Positions 1-5,968 of a stretch of 8,168 nt of DNA are shown piece by piece; the first letter of the stretch is position 1; every line of letters starts with the position of its first letter. The stretch is taken from contig JALSSM010000387.1 of NCBI GenBank assembly GCA_026984275.1, forward strand, positions 1 to 8,168, read 5' to 3'. The notes under the pieces were generated by a model. The model ran no database searches, was not told the origin of the DNA, and saw nothing but the letters and a program-made list of their open reading frames with translations. The DNA comes from Gammaproteobacteria bacterium. GTDB lineage: Bacteria; Pseudomonadota; Gammaproteobacteria; CAJXQU01. The position numbers and the translations under genes were made by a program.

Positions 1-1
1 C

Positions 2-2350
2 TATACTGGATCTGGCGCTAATAACATTAGTATCAACCCTTCTATATCGGCAGATGGAAGATACATCGTCTTTGAAAGCAGTGCTTCTAACCTGGTTCCA
101 AATGATACTAATGGATACAGAGATATTTTTCTCTATGATAATGAGAGTGATCAATTAAAAATAATCAGTATAAATAACAATGGTGAGCAGGGTGATCGTA
201 ATAGTCGTGATCCTCAAATTTCTGCTGATGGAAGATTTGTTACTTATAAGAGTTTTGCACGAAACCTGACTACCGGTGATAGTAACTCTTCATCTGATAT
301 TTTTATTTATGAGATAAATACTGGAGTTACATCATTGATCAGTAAAGATTCATCTGGAATTTTGGGAAACAACCATTCAGGAAGTCCCACACTATCAGGA
401 GATGGACGTTATGTTGTTTTTCAAAGTAGTGCTTCAAACCTTGTTCCAGGAGATAGTAATTCTGTCGATGATATTTTTCTACATGACAATATTACTGGTG
501 TAACAGAAAGGATCAGTGTTGATTCTTTGGGTGGAGAGGCAAATGGAGACAGTAGCAACCCATCAATCTCAGCGAATGGACAGTACATTAGTTTTGAAAG
601 TCTTGCATCAAACCTGGTCACCGACGATACAAATTCGCAGAAAGATATTTTTTCACATGACCGACAAACTTCAGCAACTACACGTCTCAGTGTAAAATCA
701 AACACCGGTGCAGAAATAAATAACTCCAGCCAGATTCCAAAGATCTCATTCAATGGGAGATACACTTCTTTTGCAAGTAACGCCAGTAATCTGGTACCTG
801 ATGATACTAATGGTTATGAAGATATCTTTTTATCTGAAAATACCAGTATAACTGATTCGAAATACCTTCTGGTCACCTCCAGTGGCAACGGTTCGGGTAC
901 ATTTTCAATTAGTCCAGCTGGTCACGACTGTGGAGACAACTCGAATACTTGTGGTTATTATCCGATCAATTCCATCGTTACAATAACAGCAACACCTTCT
1001 CAAAATAATACCTTCATCTCCTGGAAAGGATGTGATAATACTTCCAATTTGATTTGTACTGTCAATATGAGCGACTATAAAAATGTTATTGCAAAATTTG
1101 CCATCGCTATAGTGGATACAGACAATGACACTATTCCAGATGATATAGATAATTGCCCGGCCACGCCAAATTTAAATCAGAGTAATATTGATAACGATAG
1201 TGCCGGCGATGTTTGTGATGATTTTCCAAATAATGCCAGTGAAACCATCGATAGTGATAATGATGGAATGGGTGATAATTTTGAAAATCAATTCGGTCTG
1301 AATCCGTTAGATAGTAGTGATGCGACACAGGATCCTGATAGTGATGGACTGACTAATTTACAAGAATTTTTGGCTGGGAGTGATCCTCTGAATAAAAATA
1401 GTCCAAATCTTCAGCCTCCAAAAATCCATGCCACCTATAGTGGTGATTTTAATGGTGATGGCAAAGATGATATTTTATGGCGTCATCTGACAAATGGCAC
1501 TAACTGGCTTTACCTTATGAATGGAACGCAGGTATTACAAAGCTCTCCAATTAATACGGTCACTGACCAAAACTGGAGAATTGCTGCAATCGGTGATTTT
1601 AACGGAGATGGTCGTGATGACATCCTCTGGCGGCATGATATCAGTGGGGCCAATTGGATCTACCTGATGAATGGCAATCAAATTATACAAAGTAGTCTAT
1701 TAAATTTTGTCACTGATCCAAACTGGGAGATTGTTGGTGCTGGCGATATTAATGGTGACAACAAGGACGATATCCTCTGGCGACATGCTGTCAATGGCAC
1801 TAACTGGATTTACTTTTTGAATGGCAATCAAATTATACAAAGTGGTGCATTAAACACTGTCACAGACACACATTGGAATGTGGTTGGGATAGGGGATATG
1901 AACGGCGATAACAAGGATGATATTCTCTGGCGACACGCTGTCTATGGTACTAACTGGGTATATCTCATGAATGGTTTACAGATACTTGAAAGTAGTGCGC
2001 TAGGGAGTGTTACAGACTTGAACTGGCGAGTGGTTGGTATCGGTGACGTCAATGGTGATAACAAGGATGATATTCTCTGGCGACATTCTGTGTATGGTTC
2101 TGATTGGGTATACTTTATGAATGGTTCCCAGATTAGTTTTAGTGCTCAACTCGACTCAGTTCCTGATCAGAACTGGAAAATAGTCCAGCTAGGAGACTTT
2201 GATAATGACGGTAGAGCAGATATTTTCTGGAGAAATACTCAAACTGGTCTAAACTGGATTTATTTGCTCAATGGAACTTCTATTAAAACAAGCACTGCCT
2301 TGAACGCGCTTACGGATACGAACTGGAAGGTGATGCCTACAAATGATTAA
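2..2350 (+). CDS. Large modular repeat protein, C-terminal part (PD40-like propeller, InlB-B-like, TSP3-like, FG-GAP/VCBS)
   Basis: The frame is open from the left edge to the TAA at 2348-2350, so this is the last 782 codons of a longer gene. A TTG at 335 is internal and not a start, because the same repeat pattern continues upstream of it. Domains seen, in order: five TolB/PD40-like repeats (nt 38 to about 850), each with a PSISADGRY-like strand, an ASNLVPxDTN loop and a DIFLYD strand; a domain with four cysteines (nt about 853-1110) and the WKGC...C...AKF pattern of divergent InlB-B/Flg_new repeats; an Asp-rich segment (nt about 1111-1410) with DTDNDTIPDD, DSDNDGMGD and DPDSDGLTNLQEF, typical of calcium-binding thrombospondin type 3 repeats; and six FG-GAP/VCBS repeats with DxNGDxxDDILWRH loops (nt 1442-2341). 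Such proteins are usually exported, and a surface or extracellular calcium-stabilised role is inferred. No signal peptide, sorting tag or enzyme motif is visible in this part. Composition looks more AT-rich than the genes to the right. Exact function is unknown. Confidence 0.9.
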   Translation, partial: YTGSGANNISINPSISADGRYIVFESSASNLVPNDTNGYRDIFLYDNESDQLKIISINNNGEQGDRNSRDPQISADGRFVTYKSFARNLTTGDSNSSSDIFIYEINTGVTSLISKDSSGILGNNHSGSPTLSGDGRYVVFQSSASNLVPGDSNSVDDIFLHDNITGVTERISVDSLGGEANGDSSNPSISANGQYISFESLASNLVTDDTNSQKDIFSHDRQTSATTRLSVKSNTGAEINNSSQIPKISFNGRYTSFASNASNLVPDDTNGYEDIFLSENTSITDSKYLLVTSSGNGSGTFSISPAGHDCGDNSNTCGYYPINSIVTITATPSQNNTFISWKGCDNTSNLICTVNMSDYKNVIAKFAIAIVDTDNDTIPDDIDNCPATPNLNQSNIDNDSAGDVCDDFPNNASETIDSDNDGMGDNFENQFGLNPLDSSDATQDPDSDGLTNLQEFLAGSDPLNKNSPNLQPPKIHATYSGDFNGDGKDDILWRHLTNGTNWLYLMNGTQVLQSSPINTVTDQNWRIAAIGDFNGDGRDDILWRHDISGANWIYLMNGNQIIQSSLLNFVTDPNWEIVGAGDINGDNKDDILWRHAVNGTNWIYFLNGNQIIQSGALNTVTDTHWNVVGIGDMNGDNKDDILWRHAVYGTNWVYLMNGLQILESSALGSVTDLNWRVVGIGDVNGDNKDDILWRHSVYGSDWVYFMNGSQISFSAQLDSVPDQNWKIVQLGDFDNDGRADIFWRNTQTGLNWIYLLNGTSIKTSTALNALTDTNWKVMPTND
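38..850 (+). repeat. Five tandem PD40/TolB-like coding repeats, period about 174 bp
   Basis: Units start at the proline codon of the PSISADGRY-like strand at 38, 212, 386, 560 and 737. The spacings are 174, 174, 174 and 177 bp, that is 58, 58, 58 and 59 residues. Each unit has a DGRYxxFxSxASNL stretch followed by DxTNxxxDIF. The DNA has diverged between units while the protein pattern is kept. More units probably lie to the left of the window, since residues just before 38 resemble the end of a previous unit. Confidence 0.85.
1442..2341 (+). repeat. Six tandem FG-GAP/VCBS coding repeats, exact 150-bp period
   Basis: The calcium-loop codons (GDFNGDG and variants) begin at 1442, 1592, 1742, 1892, 2042 and 2192, exactly 150 bp apart with no indels. 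Each 50-residue unit runs GDxNGDxxDDILWRH, then a NWxYLMNG strand, then TDxNWxVVxIG. Units 3 to 5 carry DNKDD in place of DGKDD in the loop. Unit 6 is the most divergent, with DNDGRADIFWRN. The array ends two codons before the stop. Units 2 and 3 share a 26-nt identical stretch (1668-1693 and 1818-1843), and units 4 and 5 are very similar around their loops. Confidence 0.92.
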
Positions 2351-3377
2351 GAATGAGACTAAATATTTTTCTGCTTGACGCAGGAGCTAACACAACTCCA
2401 TTTCTGAAATGTCCCGTGTTGAAAAACAACCCTTGAATGCGTTGATCTTCCTGAATAACTGGTATTCCCCCGGAGGTCGCAGGTCTTAACCCCGCCCAGT
2501 GTTGAACTATATTATATTCACGTATAGGAGGAAGCATCTTAACTGCAGCAGTCTTGAGTTTTTCAGCAGCTTCTTGCGTTATCCCTTTATCAAACCCAAC
2601 ATATTCCACCGTTGATCCGATCAATATTTGTCCACTTTTCCTCGGAATCAGATAGATACCATCTTTTAGCACAATTCTGTTGAGAAATCCCTCAGGTGAA
2701 TCAATGAGTAACATCTGGCCACGTACAGGTTCTATCGTTGATCTATCTTCAAAGAAAAGACCACTCCAGGCACCGGCAGCGACGACCACAAATTTACAAG
2801 GTATTCTGCCTTCCGTTGCTTCAACACTTTCAACTTTTCCTTTTACCTGATTGATTGCAGAGACTTCAATACCTTCCTGAATCTTTACGCCACTATCCAG
2901 TAAAGACCTCTTCAGTGCTTTCAAAATTCGTGGATTTCTAACCTGAGCCACAGTGGGTAGCCAGATAGATGATTCATGTACCTGATTGAAAGCTGGTTCA
3001 ATCTCTGCTATCTGTTTTGTATCAAGCTTGGAGTATTCTAAACCTGTTTTTTCTGCCCAGTCTTTTAATTTATCACCATCTATCTGATCAAAATTAATTA
3101 AACCTGATTGCAACCATTGTGGATCAATCCCGGTTTCTTCCTCCAAATCTCTACAAATTTCTGGATACTCTCTTTGACTCTCCACAATCATAGGCCATAT
3201 TTCCTGGGGTGTATCCCAAGGATAAAGTGGAGAAAGAATACCTCCACCTGCCCACGAGGCTTCCTGACCGATCTGCCCTTTTTCAAGAATTTGAACCTTC
3301 AGACCAGCCTTCGATAACTCTCTGGCAGTCATCATTCCGATGATGCCGCCACCGATGATTATGCAATCAATTGCCAA
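2337..3377 (-). CDS. thiO: Glycine oxidase ThiO (FAD-dependent, thiazole biosynthesis)
   Basis: Cytoplasmic FAD enzyme of the DAO family that oxidises glycine to iminoglycine (dehydroglycine) for the thiazole moiety of thiamin. Seen, numbered from the upstream ATG at 3431: the Rossmann motif GGGIIG (27-32) with an acidic residue (E50) after the second strand; ASWAGGGIL (58-66), typical of ThiO; VRGQM (236-240); YLIPR (260-264); IGSTVEYVGFD (271-281); HWAGLRPATSGG (311-322); and GHFRNG (340-345). Y260, R315 and R343 sit where the substrate-contacting Tyr and Arg residues of Bacillus ThiO fall. Start choice: TTG at 3377 has a GGAG 6 nt upstream and begins nine residues before the dinucleotide motif, as in family members, giving 346 residues. 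ATG at 3431 would add 18 residues and has no visible ribosome site. The TAG at 2337-2339 overlaps the convergent repeat gene by 14 bp. In Pseudomonas thiO also borders the minor pilin locus. Confidence 0.9.
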   Translation of the reverse strand: MAIDCIIIGGGIIGMMTARELSKAGLKVQILEKGQIGQEASWAGGGILSPLYPWDTPQEIWPMIVESQREYPEICRDLEEETGIDPQWLQSGLINFDQIDGDKLKDWAEKTGLEYSKLDTKQIAEIEPAFNQVHESSIWLPTVAQVRNPRILKALKRSLLDSGVKIQEGIEVSAINQVKGKVESVEATEGRIPCKFVVVAAGAWSGLFFEDRSTIEPVRGQMLLIDSPEGFLNRIVLKDGIYLIPRKSGQILIGSTVEYVGFDKGITQEAAEKLKTAAVKMLPPIREYNIVQHWAGLRPATSGGIPVIQEDQRIQGLFFNTGHFRNGVVLAPASSRKIFSLILNHL

Positions 3378-3448
3378 TTTATTCTCCAGATGTTTATGAA
3401 TACCATCAATTAACAGGGTCTGTTTCACCATTTATCAATTGATTGCAT
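3361..3448. repeat. Perfect 13-bp inverted repeat around the thiO 5' end
   Basis: ATGCAATCAATTG at 3361-3373 is the exact reverse complement of CAATTGATTGCAT at 3436-3448, with 62 bp between the arms. One arm codes for the first residues of ThiO just after the TTG start; the other lies upstream of the alternative ATG. In a thiO transcript starting upstream of 3448, the arms could pair and enclose the GGAG and TTG in the loop. The function is an inference. Confidence 0.6.
3384..3387 (-). promoter_or_regulatory. Ribosome binding site favouring the TTG start of thiO
   Basis: On the minus strand GGAG lies 6 nt before the TTG at 3377. No comparable site precedes the ATG at 3431, so this element decides the start preferred here. 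It lies inside the longer open frame, so the upstream ATG cannot be excluded. Confidence 0.5.
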
Positions 3449-3454
3449 GACAAT

Positions 3455-3460
3455 ATCATA
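3455..3460 (-). promoter_or_regulatory. Possible -10 box for thiO
   Basis: TATGAT on the minus strand matches the sigma-70 -10 consensus at five of six bases, and would start transcription near 3448, at the outer edge of the 13-bp repeat arm. No convincing -35 hexamer is seen 16-18 bp upstream, so the call is weak. Confidence 0.2.
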
Positions 3461-3488
3461 ACCCCATGCTAAAAATGCACTAAGAGTT

Positions 3489-3504
3489 TGGCATAGTAAC
3501 TGCT
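3489..3504 (+). promoter_or_regulatory. Putative sigma-54 (-24/-12) promoter of the pilin gene
   Basis: TGGCATAGTAACTGCT matches the TGGCACG-N4-TTGCW consensus at 9 of 12 defined positions. The key GG (3490-3491) and GC (3502-3503) are at the exact spacing required. Predicted transcription start is about 3515, leaving a leader near 29 nt before the ATG at 3544. Type IV pilin genes are commonly sigma-54/PilR dependent, which supports the reading. An imperfect inverted repeat, GGCAT...ATGCC with 8 of 10 pairs possible, spans 3490-3513 and overlaps it. Confidence 0.5.
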
Positions 3505-3543
3505 TAACATGCCATAAGAATATTATTGTAACGGTAGAATTTT

Positions 3544-3978
3544 ATGGACTGTAACTTACTAAAAAAAAGAAATGATGGCTTCACACTGATTGAACTGATG
3601 ATTACGGTCACCATTATTGGTATTGTCGCCGCAATTGCCTACCCCGCCTATAACCAGCATGTTTTGAGAACGCATCGAGTAGAAGGCAAAGCCATGCTTG
3701 AGCAGGCTGTTGTGAATCAGGAACGCTTTTTTTCCAGCAATAACACCTATGCAGCCAATACGACGGCTCTGGGCTATGCGGCCAACCCGGCCATTTCTGA
3801 ACATAATTATTATTCATTAGTTGTGGATGCACCCACGGCTGCTTGTCCCATTGCAACCTGCTACTCAATGACCATCACCGCCATTGGAAGTCAGGCTACA
3901 GATGCACAATGTGCAACAATGACTCAGACATCGACTGGGCGAAAAACAGCCACCAGCCCCGATTGCTGGCAAAGGTAA
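3544..3978 (+). CDS. pilE: Type IV minor pilin, PilE-like
   Basis: A 144-residue class IVa prepilin. The leader is short and basic (12 residues, with KKR at 7-9) and ends in Gly12, followed by FTLIELM. This is the PilD prepilin peptidase site, with Glu at mature position 5. The hydrophobic helix runs to about residue 33 and is followed by AYPAYNQHVLRTHRVEG. Four cysteines lie in the globular part: C101/C106, and C123/C141 bracketing a C-terminal D-region that ends DCWQR. Length and the CW ending fit the PilE/ComP group of minor pilins rather than a major PilA, but this is a family-level judgement. It would be inserted in the inner membrane and assembled into or at the tip of type IV pili. The start ATG has only a weak GGTAG upstream. 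It stands alone, between divergent thiO and convergent ispH (10 bp away), with a sigma-54-like promoter in front. Confidence 0.88.
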   Translation: MDCNLLKKRNDGFTLIELMITVTIIGIVAAIAYPAYNQHVLRTHRVEGKAMLEQAVVNQERFFSSNNTYAANTTALGYAANPAISEHNYYSLVVDAPTAACPIATCYSMTITAIGSQATDAQCATMTQTSTGRKTATSPDCWQR

Positions 3979-3988
3979 TGCTGTGTGC

Positions 3989-4942
3989 TTATCCTGAACT
4001 GGCCGCCTTGATGAGTTCTTTAGGTAAACTGAAGACGATCGTTTCCTGAACTCCATCCAGTTCCTCTGGAGGAATACATCCCCATATCTTCAGTTGATCG
4101 ACGACTTCAGTCACCAATACTTCTGGTGCTGATGCTCCTGCTGTCACACCTATTGTATCCACACCCTCTAACCAGTCTTTTTGAATTTCCTCAGCACCAT
4201 CGATTAGATAGGCAGGGATCCCCTGTTTCTCAGCGATTTCCTTGAGACGCGTTGAGTTAGAACTGGTCTGGGATCCAACCACCAGAACCAGATCTGATTC
4301 CTTCACCAGATCTTTGACCGCATCCTGGCGATTTTGGGTTGCATAGCAGATATCTTCTTTTTTCGGACCCGAAATATTGGGAAAGTGATCGCGCAAGGCA
4401 TCGATCACTTCGGCTGTATCATCCATGGAAAGTGTTGTTTGAGTTACAAAAGCCAGAAAATCAGGATTTTTGACCTCAAGATTTTTTGCATCTTCTACAG
4501 ACTCCACCAGATACATTCCGCCAACGCCATCATCACGATTATATTGTCCCAAGGTTCCTTCCACTTCAGGATGTCCTTCATGCCCGATCAGAATACATTC
4601 ACGCCCTTCATCCTGATAACGACTGACTTCCATATGTACTTTGGTTACCAGTGGACAGATCGCATCAAATACCCGCACATTTCTGTTAGCCGCATCTTCA
4701 CGGACTGATTTTGCGACGCCATGTGCACTAAATATGACGGTCGTATCGTCGGGTACTTCGTCCAGTTCTTCAACAAAAATGGCACCTTTTTCTCTTAAAC
4801 CATCGACAACATATTTGTTATGGACAACTTCATGCCGGACATAAACCGGTGCACCAAATAATTCCAATGCACGATCCACGATGCCGATAGCACGATCAAC
4901 TCCGGCACAAAAGCCGCGGGGATTAGCGAGAAGTATTTTCAT
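3989..4942 (-). CDS. ispH: 4-hydroxy-3-methylbut-2-enyl diphosphate reductase IspH (LytB)
   Basis: Cytoplasmic iron-sulfur enzyme of the last MEP-pathway step, reducing HMBPP to IPP and DMAPP. The 317 residues align end to end with the E. coli protein as I recall it, with a two-residue insertion near 138. Cluster ligands C12 (NPRGFCAGVDRA), C96 (ICPLVTKVH) and C199 (DICYATQNRQ) are all present. So are substrate residues H41 (HEVVHN), H124 and E126 (HPEVEGT), T169 (TQTTLS), S227 and N229 (SSNS) and S271 (TAGASAP). Odd point: residue 95, just before the second cysteine, is Ile (codon ATC) where the family normally has Thr (ATCP). The start ATG at 4942 gives the usual N-terminus, with a weak GGGA 8 nt upstream (4951-4954). 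It lies 27 bp downstream of the PfkB-family gene, so it is probably cotranscribed, and it is convergent with pilE. Confidence 0.97.
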   Translation of the reverse strand: MKILLANPRGFCAGVDRAIGIVDRALELFGAPVYVRHEVVHNKYVVDGLREKGAIFVEELDEVPDDTTVIFSAHGVAKSVREDAANRNVRVFDAICPLVTKVHMEVSRYQDEGRECILIGHEGHPEVEGTLGQYNRDDGVGGMYLVESVEDAKNLEVKNPDFLAFVTQTTLSMDDTAEVIDALRDHFPNISGPKKEDICYATQNRQDAVKDLVKESDLVLVVGSQTSSNSTRLKEIAEKQGIPAYLIDGAEEIQKDWLEGVDTIGVTAGASAPEVLVTEVVDQLKIWGCIPPEELDGVQETIVFSLPKELIKAASSG

Positions 4943-4969
4943 ATTTAAGATCCCAGTTCAAAAGAATAA

Positions 4970-5902
4970 TTAAAAAGAGCTTCCGAACTCTTTCTCATAA
5001 CGCGCTTTAAATTCAGGTTTTGCAAAAAAGTGATTTTGGGTGCCATGTTTTTCGATCTTAATCGCCCCCATCAGTGAAGCAATGCGTCCAGTAATTTCCC
5101 AATCCATATTGTTTCTTAAACCATATAAAAGTCCAGCACGATAAGCATCACCACAACCTGTCGGGTCACTGATCTCTGAAGGTTTTGCAGATGGTATCTC
5201 TATGGTTTTCCCATGACAATGGATCGAAGATCCCTCACCACCTTTAGTCACGATCAGAGCCTCTACACGCTGAGCCACATCTTCAACTGTCCAGCCTGTG
5301 CGTTCCTGCATCATTTGCCATTCGTAATCATTCACCGTCACCCAGGTCGCCTGTTCAATAAATTTCTTCAGATCATCGCCATCAAACATTGGCATGCCCT
5401 GACCCGGATCAAAAATGAATGGTATCTCAGCTTCTTCGAATTGATCAGCATGTTGGATCATTCCATCACGACCGTCAGGTGAAATTATCCCTAATACAAC
5501 TTTGCCAGCATCCTCAACACGATTCACATGCGACATATTCATCGCCCCCGGATGAAAAGCAGTGATCTGGTTATCATCCAGATCAGTTGTGATAAAGGCC
5601 TGAGCGGTAAATTCATCATCAATAATGGTAATATTTTCACGACGTATCCCACACTCATCCATCCATTCCGCATAGGGAGCGAAATCCTTTCCAGCTGTTG
5701 CCATCAGGACAGGATCACCGCCCAACAAATTTAAGTTGTAGGCAATATTCCCGGCACAACCACCTAATTCCTTTCGCATCTCCGGTACAAAAAAAGAGAC
5801 ATTCAACATATGGATCTTGTCCGGCAAAATATGATTCTTAAACTTGTCCGGAAAGACCATAATATTGTCGTAGGCAAGAGACCCACAAATCAGTACTGAC
5901 AT
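4970..5902 (-). CDS. PfkB-family kinase, adenosine kinase-like
   Basis: A 310-residue cytoplasmic sugar/nucleoside kinase of the ribokinase (PfkB) family, ATP-dependent. Visible motifs: an N-terminal ICGSLAYDNI strand; GGCAGNIAYNLNLLGG (47-62), the PfkB signature 1; FDPGQG (164-169); NDYE (191-194), the NxxE magnesium motif; VTKGGEGS (218-225); and DPTGCGDAYRAGLLYG (246-261), signature 2 with catalytic D252. Cys replaces the usual Ala in the anion hole (TGCGD), which I believe is common in this proteobacterial subgroup. Relatives are usually annotated as adenosine kinase or carbohydrate kinase; the substrate cannot be decided from sequence. Start choice: ATG at 5902 has AGGA 7 nt upstream and begins MSVLICGS, as expected for the family. 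An in-frame ATG at 5965 would add 21 poorly fitting residues. It lies 66 bp after the dehydrogenase gene and 27 bp before ispH. Confidence 0.9.
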   Translation of the reverse strand: MSVLICGSLAYDNIMVFPDKFKNHILPDKIHMLNVSFFVPEMRKELGGCAGNIAYNLNLLGGDPVLMATAGKDFAPYAEWMDECGIRRENITIIDDEFTAQAFITTDLDDNQITAFHPGAMNMSHVNRVEDAGKVVLGIISPDGRDGMIQHADQFEEAEIPFIFDPGQGMPMFDGDDLKKFIEQATWVTVNDYEWQMMQERTGWTVEDVAQRVEALIVTKGGEGSSIHCHGKTIEIPSAKPSEISDPTGCGDAYRAGLLYGLRNNMDWEITGRIASLMGAIKIEKHGTQNHFFAKPEFKARYEKEFGSSF

Positions 5903-5909
5903 AGTAAAT

Positions 5910-5913
5910 TCCT
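5910..5913 (-). promoter_or_regulatory. Ribosome binding site of the PfkB-family kinase gene
   Basis: AGGA on the minus strand lies 7 nt before the ATG at 5902. It supports the short start over the ATG at 5965, which lies only 3 bp after the stop of the preceding dehydrogenase gene. Confidence 0.7.
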
Positions 5914-5968
5914 GTTTCCTAAATTCTGGTTGGAGAGTATCGCAAAAACGATAGCAAGACTGCAATCA

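Noticed and set aside
421..765. Minus-strand open frame opposite the PD40-like array
   Set aside because: It mirrors the repeat-coding strand, with no ribosome site or recognisable domain, and is a shadow of the repeat gene.
1442..2341. CRISPR-like or noncoding tandem array
   Set aside because: The 150-bp units are fully coding in one frame with amino-acid-level conservation, and there are no short identical repeats with unique spacers.
335..2350. TTG at 335 as the true start of the repeat-protein gene
   Set aside because: The frame is open to the left edge and two PD40-like units lie upstream in the same frame and period, so the TTG is internal.
3488..3518. Sigma-70 promoter for pilE with TTGGCA as -35
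   Set aside because: The best -10 (CATAAG) matches only four of six bases at a poor 19-bp spacing; the -24/-12 match is better.
3559..3868. Minus-strand open frames inside pilE
   Set aside because: They are antisense to a clear prepilin with an intact leader and cysteine pattern; nothing supports their translation.
5938..5953. Terminator hairpin between the dehydrogenase and kinase genes (TATCG...CGATA)
   Set aside because: The stem is only 5 bp, AT-rich and without a following U-run; it is too weak to call.
5903..5965. ATG at 5965 as the start of the PfkB-family kinase
   Set aside because: The 21 extra residues do not resemble the family, while the ATG at 5902 has an AGGA at good spacing.
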